From positions 1,206,001 through 1,270,000 of the forward strand of contig NZ_CP094669.1 of NCBI RefSeq assembly GCF_022827545.1: DNA of 64,000 nt, read 5' to 3'. The notes below the pieces were generated by a model. The model was not told where the DNA came from. It worked only from the letters and a program-made list of their open reading frames with translations, and made no database searches. Both the position numbers and the translations under genes were made by a program. How positions within the stretch are numbered: position 1 is the first letter of the stretch; each line of letters begins with the position of its first letter. Of the stretch, positions 18,734 through 28,764 are shown one piece after another. Source of the DNA: Hymenobacter tibetensis. Its GTDB lineage: Bacteria; Bacteroidota; Bacteroidia; Cytophagales; Hymenobacteraceae.

Positions 18734-20302
18734 ATGCGGTTGCAAACGAAAGCACTTCTCTTCTTCCTCGGATTTCTCAACTGGCAAGCTCCCAACGCGG
18801 CCGTAGCGCAGCAGCGCCCGCCGTTCGTGCTAACCACCGATAAGCTGCGCTCCAGCGTGGCCTGGTTCAACAGCATGGACCAAGAGACGGTTGTCAACCA
18901 CGTGCCCAATGCCCAAGCCGCCGATTGGCTGGCCGAGCAAGTGCCGCTGTTCGAGTGCCCCGATTCGTTGTTGCAGCAAACCTACTACTACCGCTGGTGG
19001 ACTTACCGCAAGCACCTCAAGCAAACGCCCGACGGCTATGTGTTCACGGAGTTTATCACCCCGATGAACCACGCCGGCAAGCACAACACCATTAGCAGCG
19101 CCTTGGGGCATCACCTCAACGAAGGCCGTTGGCTGCACGACCCGCAGTACATCGACCAGTACCTGCGGTTCTGGCTGTTCGCCGACCCCAAGCAGCCCAA
19201 GCCCAAGCTGCGCGCCTTTAGCAGTTGGTTGCAGGATGCGGTGTACAGCATGTATCTGGTCAACCCCAACAAAGCCCTGGTGCAAGAGCTGCTGCCCGTG
19301 CTCAACACCGATTACCGGCAGTGGGAAAAGGAAAAAATGCTGCCCAACGGCATGTTCTGGCAGTTTGATGTGCGCGACGCCATGGAAGAATCCATCAGCG
19401 GCAGCCGCAAGGAAAAGAACGTGCGCCCCACCATCAACAGCTACATGTACGGCAACGCCAAGGCCATGAGCGCCATGGCCAAACTAGTAAAAAACGATAC
19501 GCTGCAAACCAGGTACGCGCAGAAAGCCAAGCAACTCCGCGCCGACGTGCAGCGCACCTTGTGGGACGAGAAAGGCACCTTCTTTAAAGTGCAATACGAA
19601 AAAGGGGGCCTCTGCGAAGCCCGCGAGGAACTCGGCTACATTCCGTGGTACTTCTCGTTGCCCGCCGACAAACCCACCTACGCCAAGCAGTGGACCCACC
19701 TCACCGACACGGCCGGCTTCCGGGCGCCGTGGGGCATCACCACCGCCGAGCGGCGCGCCCCCGGCTTCCGCACCCACGGCTCGGGCCACGGCTGCGAATG
19801 GGACGGCGCGGTGTGGCCTTACGCCACCACCCAAACCCTAAAGGGCCTCGCCAACCTGCTGACCGAGTACAAAAACCAGGACGGCATGAGCGCGCAGGTG
19901 TACTTTGATGAGCTGCGCAAATACGCGCAGTCGCACCAGAAAAACGGCGTGCCCTACATCGGCGAGTATCAGGACGAGAAAAATGGCGAGTGGCTAAAGG
20001 GCGACAACCCGCGCAGCAGCTACTACAACCACTCCGGTTTCGCCGACCTCATCATCACCGGCCTAGTCGGCCTCAAACCCCGCCCCGACAACGTAGTGGA
20101 GCTTTTTCCGCTGGTGCCACAAGGCAAATGGGACTACTTCTGCCTCGACCAAGTACGCTACCACGGCCGCCTGCTCACGGTGCTCTGGGACAAAACCGGC
20201 GCCAAATACAACAAAGGCCAGGGCCTGCGCATCTTCGCCGACGGCAAGGAAATTTACCACGGCAAGGAGCTGAAAAAAGTTACCGCCAAGCTTCCAAGCT
20301 GA
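18734..20302 (+). CDS. MGH1-like (alpha/alpha)6-barrel glycoside hydrolase
   Basis: The ATG at 18734 (522 residues) starts a signal peptide (about 1-25, ending VAQ). An upstream TTG at 18698 would overlap the preceding gene. The sequence reads as a clan GH-G style (alpha/alpha)6 toroid: YYYRWWTYRKHL, PMNHAGKHNTISSALGHH, FDVRDAMEESISGS, GYIPWYFSLPADKPTY, HGSGHGCEWDGAVWPY and SYYNHSGFADLIITGLVG. Acidic residues in the EWDG and RDAMEES segments are candidates for catalysis. A short C-terminal beta domain (about 430-520) closes it. Related modules act on terminal arabinose, mannose or glucose linkages; the substrate here is not readable. It lies 28 nt after the preceding gene, so it is probably in its operon. 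Confidence 0.65.
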   Translation: MRLQTKALLFFLGFLNWQAPNAAVAQQRPPFVLTTDKLRSSVAWFNSMDQETVVNHVPNAQAADWLAEQVPLFECPDSLLQQTYYYRWWTYRKHLKQTPDGYVFTEFITPMNHAGKHNTISSALGHHLNEGRWLHDPQYIDQYLRFWLFADPKQPKPKLRAFSSWLQDAVYSMYLVNPNKALVQELLPVLNTDYRQWEKEKMLPNGMFWQFDVRDAMEESISGSRKEKNVRPTINSYMYGNAKAMSAMAKLVKNDTLQTRYAQKAKQLRADVQRTLWDEKGTFFKVQYEKGGLCEAREELGYIPWYFSLPADKPTYAKQWTHLTDTAGFRAPWGITTAERRAPGFRTHGSGHGCEWDGAVWPYATTQTLKGLANLLTEYKNQDGMSAQVYFDELRKYAQSHQKNGVPYIGEYQDEKNGEWLKGDNPRSSYYNHSGFADLIITGLVGLKPRPDNVVELFPLVPQGKWDYFCLDQVRYHGRLLTVLWDKTGAKYNKGQGLRIFADGKEIYHGKELKKVTAKLPS

Positions 20303-20354
20303 TAGTTGAGTTCTCACACGTGCCCAAGCTGCAACGCCAAAGGCCACAAGTTAA

Positions 20355-20369
20355 GCGAGATGCTTCGGC
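20355..20369 (+). repeat. Remnant of a palindromic-repeat arm
   Basis: A 15-nt match (GCGAGATGCTTCGGC) to the inner end of the right arm of the repeat family found at 52-62 kb. There is no opposite arm nearby, so this is likely a decayed copy in the 115-nt gap before the GH28 gene. Confidence 0.5.
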
Positions 20370-20417
20370 AAGTTAGCCCAACCGTTCAGGACTTCTGCCC
20401 CCTAGTAAAGATTCGAT

Positions 20418-21983
20418 ATGCAATACAACTTCCTTCGTCTCAGTGGTTTTTGCTTGCTGCTTTTGCTTTGCGCTACGGCCGCACAGGCGCAACAGTACTA
20501 CAATGTGCTGAAATACGGCGCCCGCAACGACAGCACCAAGCTGGCCACGGCGGCCATCAAGAAAGCCATTGAGGCGGCCGCCAAAGCGGGCGGCGGCACG
20601 GTGTACTTCCCGGCGGGCAAGTACCGAACCGGCCCGATTCATCTTAAAAGCAACATCACCATTGACATAGGAGCCGGCGCCGTGCTTTACTTCAGCGACA
20701 ATTTCGACGACTACCTGCCCATGGTAGAGTCGCGCTACGAGGGCATTGATGTGAAGACGTTTTCGCCGTTTTTCTATGCCTACAAGGCCGAGAATATCAC
20801 CATCAAAGGACGCGGCACCATTGATGGGCAAGGCAAAAAGTGGTGGGATTTTGCGGAGGGTGCCTCGCGCAAAAGTCAGGATTCGAAATGGCAGCAGGAA
20901 TTCTTCCGCCTCAACGCCAACATCCTGAAGCCCGACCTGCCCGGCGTAATCGAGCGCGGCTTTATCCGGCCGCCGTTCATCCAGCCGATGTACTGCAAAA
21001 ACGTGCAGATCGAAGGCATCACCATCCGCAACTCGCCGTTCTGGACCGTAAACCCCGAGTTCTGCGAAAACGTGACCATCACCGGCGTCACCATCAACAA
21101 CCCGCCTTCGCCCAACACCGACGGCATCAACCCCGAGTCGTGCCGCAACGTGCACATCGCCAACTGCCACATCAGCGTCGGCGACGACTGCATCACCATC
21201 AAGTCGGGCAAGGACCGGGCGGGGCGCAAGATGAACGTGCCGGCCGAGAACTACACCATCACCAACTGCACCATGCTCTCGGGACACGGCGGCGTAGTGA
21301 TTGGCAGCGAGATGTCGGGGGGCGTAAAGAAAATCACTATTTCCAACTGCATCTTCGACGGTACCGATCGGGGCATCCGCATCAAAACCGCCCGCGGTAG
21401 GGGTGGGGTAGTCGAGGACATTCGGGTGGATAACGTGGTGATGAAGAACATCCGCGAGCAAATCATCGTGCTGGACATGCAGTACGCCAACTCCCCGGCC
21501 GAGCCCGTCACGGAGCGTACGCCGCGGTTTCGTAACATTCATTTCAGCAACATCACCGCCGAGGGCAACCAAGCGGGCCTACTCAACGGCCTAACCGAAA
21601 TGCCCATCGAAAACGTCACGTTCAGCAACATGAACATCGACGCCAAGCAGGGCTTCACGGTGAAGGAGGCGCGCAACATCGCCTTCCACAACGTGCAAGT
21701 AAACCCCGCCGCCGGCCCCGCCGTGCGCGCTGAAAACGTGCAGCAACTCTGGCTCGACGGCATCCGCAGCGCCATGCCCTCCGTCGCCACCCCGCTTCTC
21801 GAGCTAACCAACACCGAAGACGCCTTCGTCTACAACGCCTTCCCGGCCGCCGGCACCGAAACCTTCCTGAAGCTGAAAGGCGCCAAAACCCGCAACATCG
21901 TGCTGCAAAACAACAACTTCAAGTACGTGAAAGCCCCGGTAAGCCAAGACGAATCGGTGAAGGAAAAAGTAGCGGTGAACTAG
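20418..21983 (+). CDS. Polygalacturonase, glycoside hydrolase family 28
   Basis: A 521-residue protein with a signal peptide (about 1-24, ending AQA). All GH28 landmarks are present: NTDG at 233-236, GDDC at 255-258 (the catalytic Asp pair and third Asp), GHGG at 289-292 and RIK at 321-323, on a right-handed parallel beta-helix. It hydrolyses alpha-1,4 linkages between galacturonic acid residues by inversion. Long inserted loops near 145-190 suggest an exo-acting or rhamnogalacturonan-specific pocket, but this is not proven. It sits between the (alpha/alpha)6 hydrolase and GH95 on the plus strand. Confidence 0.95.
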   Translation: MQYNFLRLSGFCLLLLLCATAAQAQQYYNVLKYGARNDSTKLATAAIKKAIEAAAKAGGGTVYFPAGKYRTGPIHLKSNITIDIGAGAVLYFSDNFDDYLPMVESRYEGIDVKTFSPFFYAYKAENITIKGRGTIDGQGKKWWDFAEGASRKSQDSKWQQEFFRLNANILKPDLPGVIERGFIRPPFIQPMYCKNVQIEGITIRNSPFWTVNPEFCENVTITGVTINNPPSPNTDGINPESCRNVHIANCHISVGDDCITIKSGKDRAGRKMNVPAENYTITNCTMLSGHGGVVIGSEMSGGVKKITISNCIFDGTDRGIRIKTARGRGGVVEDIRVDNVVMKNIREQIIVLDMQYANSPAEPVTERTPRFRNIHFSNITAEGNQAGLLNGLTEMPIENVTFSNMNIDAKQGFTVKEARNIAFHNVQVNPAAGPAVRAENVQQLWLDGIRSAMPSVATPLLELTNTEDAFVYNAFPAAGTETFLKLKGAKTRNIVLQNNNFKYVKAPVSQDESVKEKVAVN

Positions 21984-22022
21984 GTATCTAGTTTCCAGAG
22001 CACAATTGAATTGAAGCCACCC

Positions 22023-24848
22023 ATGCCCCACCCACGCCTTACTGTTCTTCTTGCATTCTTGTGCTGGCTAACGGCTAACATCTGTGCGGGGCAGCAACCG
22101 TTGAGGCTCTGGTACGCGCAGCCGGCCGCAAAATGGACCGATGCCCTGCCGATTGGCAATGGCAGGCTAGGCGGGATGGTGTTCGGCGGAGTAGAGCAGG
22201 AGCGGATTCAGTTCAACGAAACCACGCTCTGGACCGGGCGGCCGCGCAACTACAATCGCCCCGGTGCGGCGCAGTACTTGCAGCCTATCCGGCAGTTGCT
22301 GGCCGAGGGCAAGCAGGCCGAGGCAGAAGCCTTGGCCGCCGAGCATTTTATGGGCGTGCGGGACCATGAAAAAGAATACGACGCTCAAAAAACCGCGTGG
22401 CTCAAGCAGGTGCAAGCCACCACCGTAGCGGAAGCCGCGGCGTCCACTCACCCGTGGAAACCGTTGAAGCTGCCCACGCCCAACGGGTGGGAAAGTGCCG
22501 GCCTTGAAGGATTAGACGGGGCCGTGTGGTTTAAAACCACCTTCGAACTGCCCGCAGCGTGGGCAGGCAAAAACCTCACGCTCAGCCTAGGCCGCATCCG
22601 CGACGTGGACATAACCTACGTGAACGGCACGCAAGTTGGCACCGACGAGGGTATCAGCAAGAAGCGGCGCTACCAAGTGCCCGCCGCCGTGTTGCGCCCC
22701 GGCGTGAATCAGTTGCTGGTGCAGGTGCTCAACTTCTATGACAAGGGCGGCCTGATTGGCGTGAAGGAGCAGCAACCGGTACTGGTGGTGTACCCCGAGG
22801 GCGCCGACCCGGCCACCGGCGTGCCCTTGAATCCGGCCTGGCAGTACTGGATCCAAGACGACAAGCCCCCGTTGTTTCCGAGCTACCAAGCCTCGTATCA
22901 GCCCTTCGGCGACGTGCTGCTGGATTTCACGCAGAAGGGTGCCGCCACGGAGTACTACCGGGAGTTAGACATCAGCCAAGCCGTGGCCCGGACGCACTAC
23001 AAGCAGGCCGGAGTGACGTTCACCCGGGAGTACTTCGCTAGTGCCACACGCAACGCCCTGGTTTGCCGGTTGACGGCCGACCAAAAAGGCCGCATCAGCC
23101 TGAGCGCTCAACTGCAAAGCCCGCACAAAAACCAAAAGGTGTACCGCATTGACGACCACACGCTGGCCTTGGCCGTGCAAGTGCGCGACGGCGTGCTGCG
23201 CGGCGTGAGCTATTTGCGCGTAGATGCCAAGCGCGGCAAGGTGACAGTAACTGACAACCAGATCAAACTAGAAAACGCCGACGAAGCTACTCTCACCCTG
23301 ACGGCCGCCACCAACTTCGAGAACTATCAGCAAGCCAATGCCCAGCCCGAGAAACGGGTCGAGCAGACGCTACGCAACGTCAGTGGCAAATCCTTCGCCG
23401 ACCTCAAAACCGAACACATCCGCGACTATCAAGAGCTGTTCAATGGCTTTTCCGTGGACTTGGGGCACAGCCAAAACGAAAAGCTCCCCACCGATGCTCG
23501 GATCAAGCAGTTCAGCCCTGCCGCTGACCAGGCGCTGCTGGCGCTGTATATGCAGTACGGGCGCTACTTGCTGATTTCATCGTCGCGGGCGGGGGGGCAG
23601 GCTGCTAATTTGCAGGGCATTTGGAACGAGTCGTTGACGCCTTCATGGGGCAGCAAGTACACCACCAACATCAACCTGCAAATGAATTACTGGCCGGCCG
23701 AGGTTCTTGGGTTGTCGGCTTGCATGGCGCCGCTGATGCAGCTGATCGGCGAAACGGCGGCGGCCGGTAAAGTCACGGCCAAAGAACACTACAACGCCCG
23801 CGGGTGGGTGCTGCACCACAACACCGATTTGTGGCGCGGCACGTCGCCCATCAACGCCTCCAACCACGGAATTTGGGTGACAGGAGCGGCTTGGCTAAGC
23901 CAGCACCTTTGGGAGCATTACCAGTTCACGCACGACAAGGAATTTCTGCGTCAGCACTACCCTGTCATGAAAGAGGCGGCCACGTTCTTCCTGGATTTCT
24001 TGGTACCCGACCCGCGTACCGGCTGGTTGATCAGCACGCCGTCCAACTCGCCCGAGCACGGCGGCCTAGTGGCCGGCCCCACCATGGACCACCAGCTGAT
24101 TCGGGAGTTGTTCAAGAACTGCAGCGCCGCCGCGCAGGTTCTCGACACCGATGCCGCTTTCCGGCAAACCTTCACTGAAAAAGCCAGCCAGATAGCCCCC
24201 AACCAAATCGGCAAGCACGGGCAACTACAAGAGTGGCTGGAAGACAAAGACGACCCCACTGATACGCACCGCCACGTTTCGCACGTGTGGGGCGTGTTTC
24301 CCGGCACCGATATCACTTGGGACACCAACCCCAAGCTGATGCAAGCGGCGCAAACCTCCCTGACGCAACGCGGCGACGAAGGCACCGGCTGGAGCTTGGC
24401 TTGGAAAGTCAACTTGTGGGCGCGCTTCAAAGATGGCAACCACGCCCTGCGGATACTGGAAAAGCTGCTCTCCCCGGCCGAAAACGCCACGGGCAGCGAA
24501 CAGGGCGGCGTGTACAAAAACCTGTTCGATGCCCACCCGCCCTTCCAAATTGACGGCAACTTCGGTGGCGCGACTGGCATGGCCGAGATGCTACTGCAAA
24601 GCCACGCCGGCTACCTCGACCTGCTGCCCGCCCTCCCTACCGCCTGGCCCGACGGCACCATCCGCGGCCTGCACGCCCGTGGGGGCTTCGTGGTGGATAT
24701 GCAGTGGCAGAAAGGCGCGTTGCAACAGCTGGAAATCAAATCAGAAGCGGGCCAAGAATGCGTGCTGCACTACGGCTTTAAGCAAGCGCGCTTCCCAACT
24801 AAAGCCGGCAAGACATACAAGTTGACTGCCGATTTGAAGTTGAAATAA
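22023..24848 (+). CDS. GH95 alpha-L-fucosidase/alpha-L-galactosidase with inserted jelly-roll domain
   Basis: The ATG at 22023 gives 941 residues with a signal peptide (about 1-23). A TTG at 22011 adds only four residues. The GH95 N-terminal super-beta-sandwich begins [20 protein letters not shown] and [14 protein letters not shown]. It is interrupted between about 111 and 288 by a galactose-binding-like jelly roll ([44 protein letters not shown]). It then resumes at [11 protein letters not shown]. The (alpha/alpha)6 domain holds [20 protein letters not shown] and [15 protein letters not shown], with the conserved Asn pair and later acidic residues, and [14 protein letters not shown]95 removes terminal alpha-linked L-fucose or L-galactose; L-galactose occurs in RG-II. 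The extra length over the usual size near 780-800 matches the insertion. Confidence 0.9.
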   Translation: MPHPRLTVLLAFLCWLTANICAGQQPLRLWYAQPAAKWTDALPIGNGRLGGMVFGGVEQERIQFNETTLWTGRPRNYNRPGAAQYLQPIRQLLAEGKQAEAEALAAEHFMGVRDHEKEYDAQKTAWLKQVQATTVAEAAASTHPWKPLKLPTPNGWESAGLEGLDGAVWFKTTFELPAAWAGKNLTLSLGRIRDVDITYVNGTQVGTDEGISKKRRYQVPAAVLRPGVNQLLVQVLNFYDKGGLIGVKEQQPVLVVYPEGADPATGVPLNPAWQYWIQDDKPPLFPSYQASYQPFGDVLLDFTQKGAATEYYRELDISQAVARTHYKQAGVTFTREYFASATRNALVCRLTADQKGRISLSAQLQSPHKNQKVYRIDDHTLALAVQVRDGVLRGVSYLRVDAKRGKVTVTDNQIKLENADEATLTLTAATNFENYQQANAQPEKRVEQTLRNVSGKSFADLKTEHIRDYQELFNGFSVDLGHSQNEKLPTDARIKQFSPAADQALLALYMQYGRYLLISSSRAGGQAANLQGIWNESLTPSWGSKYTTNINLQMNYWPAEVLGLSACMAPLMQLIGETAAAGKVTAKEHYNARGWVLHHNTDLWRGTSPINASNHGIWVTGAAWLSQHLWEHYQFTHDKEFLRQHYPVMKEAATFFLDFLVPDPRTGWLISTPSNSPEHGGLVAGPTMDHQLIRELFKNCSAAAQVLDTDAAFRQTFTEKASQIAPNQIGKHGQLQEWLEDKDDPTDTHRHVSHVWGVFPGTDITWDTNPKLMQAAQTSLTQRGDEGTGWSLAWKVNLWARFKDGNHALRILEKLLSPAENATGSEQGGVYKNLFDAHPPFQIDGNFGGATGMAEMLLQSHAGYLDLLPALPTAWPDGTIRGLHARGGFVVDMQWQKGALQQLEIKSEAGQECVLHYGFKQARFPTKAGKTYKLTADLKLK

Positions 24849-24975
24849 AATGCTAGTAGCTAGTTCCTCAGCTGAATTTCGCGCATCAAGCGGCGTGCGT
24901 TAAGGGTGATTGTCCCATGCTACAACGATGACTAGTACTAGCTTCTAATTCTAGTTAACCACCCCGGCCTCCGGC

Positions 24976-25001
24976 CACCCCTGCTTGAAAAAGGAGGGGT
25001 G
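24976..25001. repeat. Hairpin of a CACCCCT/AGGGGTG intergenic repeat
   Basis: CACCCCT (24976-24982) pairs with AGGGGTG (24995-25001). It is preceded by CCCCGGCCTCCGGCC, itself a small palindrome. It lies in the 180-nt gap between GH95 and GH2 and resembles dispersed intergenic repeats common in this phylum; it might also act as a terminator. Confidence 0.4.
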
Positions 25002-25028
25002 CTAAAACCTAGCTCTAACACATCTGCC

Positions 25029-28000
25029 ATGCCCCGCCTTGCTCTGCCTTCCGTTCTGCTGTTGCTTTCCTGGCTGCTAACTGCCAATGCAGTAGTGGGG
25101 CAGTCGGGTCTGCGGGTGGCGGTGCCGCTGCTAGACAATTGGCGCACGGTAGCCGACGACAAAAACCAGCAGGCCTTCAACGGCTTCGAGAAGCCTAATT
25201 TCAACGACCAAAGCTGGCAAACCGTGGCGGTGCCCCACAATTGGGACGCCTACGAAGGCTACCGGCGGCTGCGCCACGGCAACCGCCACGGCTACGCCTG
25301 GTACCGCAAAACCTTCCCCGTGAAGGCCGCCCAACAGGACGCCCGGTATTTCCTGTTTTTCGAAGGCGTGGGCTCCTACGCGACGGTGTGGCTGAACGGC
25401 CGGCCGGTGGGCACGCACGCCGGTGGCCGCACCACCTTCACCCTGGACATAACCGAAGCCGTGCTGCTCGATGGCCGCCCCAACGTGCTGGCCGTCCGCG
25501 CCGACCATCCGGCTGGCATCCAGGATTTGCCGTGGGTGTGCGGCGGCTGCTCAGAGGAAAGGGGGTTTTCAGAAGGCTCGCAGCCGATGGGCATCTTCCG
25601 GCCGGTACAGTTAATCGTTACCAATCCGGTGCGGATCGAGCCGTTTGGCGTGCACATCTGGGCCGATTCCACCGTGTCGGCGCAGGCGGCGCAATTGCAC
25701 GTGGATTCGGAAGTGCGCAACTACCATGGCAAGCCGCAGACCGTAACCGTGGTTAATCAACTGTTTGATCGGCAGGGCAAGAAAGTGGCCGAAATTAAAT
25801 CCAAGCAGAAGCTGGCAGCCGGTAAAACAGTGCAGGTTCAACAGTTGCTGCCGACGCTCACGCAGCCGCATTTGTGGTCATTGGACGACCCCTATCTGTA
25901 TCGGCTGGTGACGCAAGTGAGTGCGAAAGGAAAAGTGCTCGACGAGCTGGAAACGCCCTATGGAATTCGTTGGATTAGCTGGCCGATTGGCCCGGCTGCC
26001 GCCAAGCACAAGCAGTTTCTGTTGAATGGCAAGCCCGTTTTCATCAACGGCATTGCCGAATACGAACACTTGCTCGGCCAAAGCCACGCCTTCGGGGCCG
26101 AGCAGATCCGGACGCGGGTAGAGCAAATGAAAGCGGCCGGTTTCAACGCCTTCCGCGACGCGCACCAGCCCCACAACCTGCGCTACCAAGCCAATTGGGA
26201 TTCGTTGGGCTTGCTATGGTGGCCGCAGTTGGCCGCCCACGTGTGGTATGATAACCCGGCGTTTCGCCAGAACTTCAAAACCCTGCTCGTTGATTGGGTG
26301 AAGGAGCGGCGCAACAGCCCATCCATCGTGCTGTGGGGGCTGGAAAACGAAAGCACGTTGCCCGAAGACTTCGCCCGCGAATGCACTGCCCTCATCCGCC
26401 AACTCGACCCCACGGCCTCGGCGCAGCGCAAAGTCACGACTTGCAACGGGGGCAAGGGCACCGATTGGGACGTGCCCCAAAACTGGACCGGCACTTACGG
26501 CGGCGACCCCAATACCTACGGCGCCGACGTGGAGCGGCAGGTGCTTATTGGCGAGTATGGCGCCTGGCGCACCCTCGATCTGCACTCCGAAGGCCCGCCC
26601 GTTTTCAACAGTGGCCCGTTCAGCGAAGACCGGTTCACGCAGCTTATGGAGCTGAAAGTACGCCTCGCGGAAGCGGCCAAAGACAAAACCGCCGGTCATT
26701 TCTTCTGGCTGTTCACTTCCCACGACAACCCCGGCCGGGTGCAAGGCGGGGAGGGGCAGCGCGAACTAGACCGCATCGGCCCGGTAAATTATAAGGGCTT
26801 GCTGACGCCCTGGGAAGAGCCAACGGACGCGTTCTACATGTTCCGCGCCAACTACGCTCCCAAGGACAAAGAGCCGATGGTCTACATTGCCTCGCACACC
26901 TGGCCCGACCGGTGGCTGAAACCGGGGCGCAAAGACAGCCTTGCCGTGTACTCGAACTGCGACGAAGTGGAGCTGTTCAACGACGTGAATGCCACCTCGC
27001 TCGGCCGCAAAACCCGCGCTGGCATCGGCACCCATTTCCAGTGGGATGGGGTGGACGTACGCTACAACGTGCTCTACGCCGTGGGCTACGTGGCTGGCAA
27101 GGCCGTGGCCCGCGACTACATCGTGCTCAACCACTTGCCTGAAGCGCCCGGCTTCAAGGCGTTTCTAGCCGAGGCGCAACCCATAACGGCGCCGCAGCCG
27201 GGCCACAACTACCTGTACCGCGTGAACTGCGGCGGGCCGGCGTACGTGGACCGTCACGGCAGCACCTGGCAGGCCGATCAGCCCCGCACCAACTCCCAAA
27301 CGTGGGGTTCTGAATCGTGGACGCGGGACTTTCCCGGCTTGTCGCCGTTTTTCGCCAGCCAGCGCCGCACCCACGACCCCATCCGAGGCACCACCGACTG
27401 GCCGCTGTTTCAGAGCTTCCGCTACGGCCGCGAAAAACTGCGCTACGCCTTCCCGGTGCCCAACGGCGAATACGTGGTGGAACTGTACTTCGTGGAGCCC
27501 TGGCTCGGCACCGGCGGCGGGCTCGACTGCACCGGCTGGCGCTTGTTCGACGTGGCCGTTAACAACCAGACAGTACTTAAGGACCTGGACATCTGGAAGG
27601 AAGCGGGCCACGACCAAGCCCTGAAAAAGACGGTGAAAGTGCGCGTGACGGATGGGCAGCTCGTCGTGTCGTTTCCGCACGTAGCATCCGGGCAGGCCCT
27701 AATTGCCGGCATTGCCATTGCCAGCCCCGACGCCACTGCGAAGCCCGCGCCCGCCCCGCAGCCCGTTATCAGTGCCCTAACCATTGCCGACCAAGGCTCG
27801 GCGGCGCAATGGACAACCCAAACCTGGCTGGATACCGGCAATTTCCCCTATACCAACGACCAAGCCACCTTCAGCAGCTTGCCTTCCGCCTTGTACGGCG
27901 CCGAGTGGCTGCAGGCGCCGCTAAACCTAGCTTCCGCGAACAAACCCCGCGCTACCTTCCAAGTAACCACCGCGGCCGACGTGTACATCGGTCTGGATGC

Positions 28001-28616
28001 CAAGCAAAGCACCGCGCCCGCTTGGCTGCGCGAATACGAGAACACCAAAACCACGCTGGAAATCGACTACGCCGGTGGCCGCACGTTCCGCGTGTACCGC
28101 AAGCGGTTTCCGGCCGGCGCTACCGTCGCGCTCGGCCCCGATAGCCGCGCCGCTGCCCCGGACGCCTTGCCTTACCTGGTGGCCGTCAACCGCGCCTCCA
28201 CCATCGAGCCGGCTTACGACCTGAAGCCCGTGACTGGCTACAAGCCGGCCACGGCTCGCCTCTCGGGCGCCGGCGTGGTGAAAGACGTGGTGCACGAAAA
28301 GGAAAGTATTACCTTCAAAGAGGCTGCTGGTGGGGCCGTGGAGTGGACCATCAGCGTAGGCGTTGCCGATACGTATTCTCTGACGTTGCGCTACGCCAAC
28401 CAGCTAGCTAAGCCACTGAAAGGCAAGCTTTCCGTGGCCCTGGCCGATGGCACGGTGCTCAAGGAAGAAGAGGTGGAACTGGTGCCTTCCAAACCCGGCA
28501 AGTGGAACTACCTGGCTAGCTCCACCGGCTCGATGATCAACGCGGGCAGCTACAAGATCAAATTCAGCGGTACTGATGCCGCCGGGCTCAGCGTATCGGG
28601 GTTGGAAGTGCAATAA
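25029..28616 (+). CDS. Glycoside hydrolase family 2 with malectin domain
   Basis: ATG 25029 gives 1195 residues with a signal peptide (about 1-24); the in-frame GTG 24999 is less suitable. Order of domains: GH2 sugar-binding jelly roll (WQTVAVPHNWDAYEG, YFLFFEGVGSYATVWLNG), immunoglobulin-like domain, TIM barrel with WGLENESTLP (acid/base Glu) and LIGEYGAW (nucleophile Glu). A malectin-type carbohydrate-binding domain follows (about 730-900: YRVNCGGPAYVDRHG, YVVELYFVEPWLG). The C-terminal third has more beta-sandwich modules, the last around VEWTISVGVADTYSLTLRYAN. It is an exo-acting retaining beta-glycosidase, probably beta-galactosidase or beta-glucuronidase, but the sugar cannot be decided. 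Its length, over 1100, is typical of multimodular GH2 in these loci. Confidence 0.88.
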   Translation: MPRLALPSVLLLLSWLLTANAVVGQSGLRVAVPLLDNWRTVADDKNQQAFNGFEKPNFNDQSWQTVAVPHNWDAYEGYRRLRHGNRHGYAWYRKTFPVKAAQQDARYFLFFEGVGSYATVWLNGRPVGTHAGGRTTFTLDITEAVLLDGRPNVLAVRADHPAGIQDLPWVCGGCSEERGFSEGSQPMGIFRPVQLIVTNPVRIEPFGVHIWADSTVSAQAAQLHVDSEVRNYHGKPQTVTVVNQLFDRQGKKVAEIKSKQKLAAGKTVQVQQLLPTLTQPHLWSLDDPYLYRLVTQVSAKGKVLDELETPYGIRWISWPIGPAAAKHKQFLLNGKPVFINGIAEYEHLLGQSHAFGAEQIRTRVEQMKAAGFNAFRDAHQPHNLRYQANWDSLGLLWWPQLAAHVWYDNPAFRQNFKTLLVDWVKERRNSPSIVLWGLENESTLPEDFARECTALIRQLDPTASAQRKVTTCNGGKGTDWDVPQNWTGTYGGDPNTYGADVERQVLIGEYGAWRTLDLHSEGPPVFNSGPFSEDRFTQLMELKVRLAEAAKDKTAGHFFWLFTSHDNPGRVQGGEGQRELDRIGPVNYKGLLTPWEEPTDAFYMFRANYAPKDKEPMVYIASHTWPDRWLKPGRKDSLAVYSNCDEVELFNDVNATSLGRKTRAGIGTHFQWDGVDVRYNVLYAVGYVAGKAVARDYIVLNHLPEAPGFKAFLAEAQPITAPQPGHNYLYRVNCGGPAYVDRHGSTWQADQPRTNSQTWGSESWTRDFPGLSPFFASQRRTHDPIRGTTDWPLFQSFRYGREKLRYAFPVPNGEYVVELYFVEPWLGTGGGLDCTGWRLFDVAVNNQTVLKDLDIWKEAGHDQALKKTVKVRVTDGQLVVSFPHVASGQALIAGIAIASPDATAKPAPAPQPVISALTIADQGSAAQWTTQTWLDTGNFPYTNDQATFSSLPSALYGAEWLQAPLNLASANKPRATFQVTTAADVYIGLDAKQSTAPAWLREYENTKTTLEIDYAGGRTFRVYRKRFPAGATVALGPDSRAAAPDALPYLVAVNRASTIEPAYDLKPVTGYKPATARLSGAGVVKDVVHEKESITFKEAAGGAVEWTISVGVADTYSLTLRYANQLAKPLKGKLSVALADGTVLKEEEVELVPSKPGKWNYLASSTGSMINAGSYKIKFSGTDAAGLSVSGLEVQ

Positions 28617-28694
28617 AACCCGGAAAAATCTAGGGAGGCGAAGATGCTACAATAGGAAGGGAAAATCATACACCAACCCTGTAGCAGGGGCAGG

Positions 28695-28702
28695 TAAATT
28701 TG
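28695..28702 (+). promoter_or_regulatory. Candidate -7 promoter box before the SSS transporter
   Basis: TAAATTTG matches TAnnTTTG exactly, 62 nt before the ATG at 28765. No convincing -33 element accompanies it. It could give the transporter-aldolase pair its own promoter. Confidence 0.4.
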
Positions 28703-28764
28703 CTATTGATACTGCTACTAATGGTTTCAGGCAAGGATTCTCCGCATTTCGACAATATTGTCTT

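Noticed and set aside
24849..25028. Small genes in the GH95-GH2 gap
   Set aside because: Open frames here are short, without coding pattern; the gap has a hairpin repeat instead.
28576..28764. Upstream start for the first SSS transporter
   Set aside because: It overlaps the end of the GH2 gene, and a cytoplasmic 63-residue leader is not expected before the first membrane helix.
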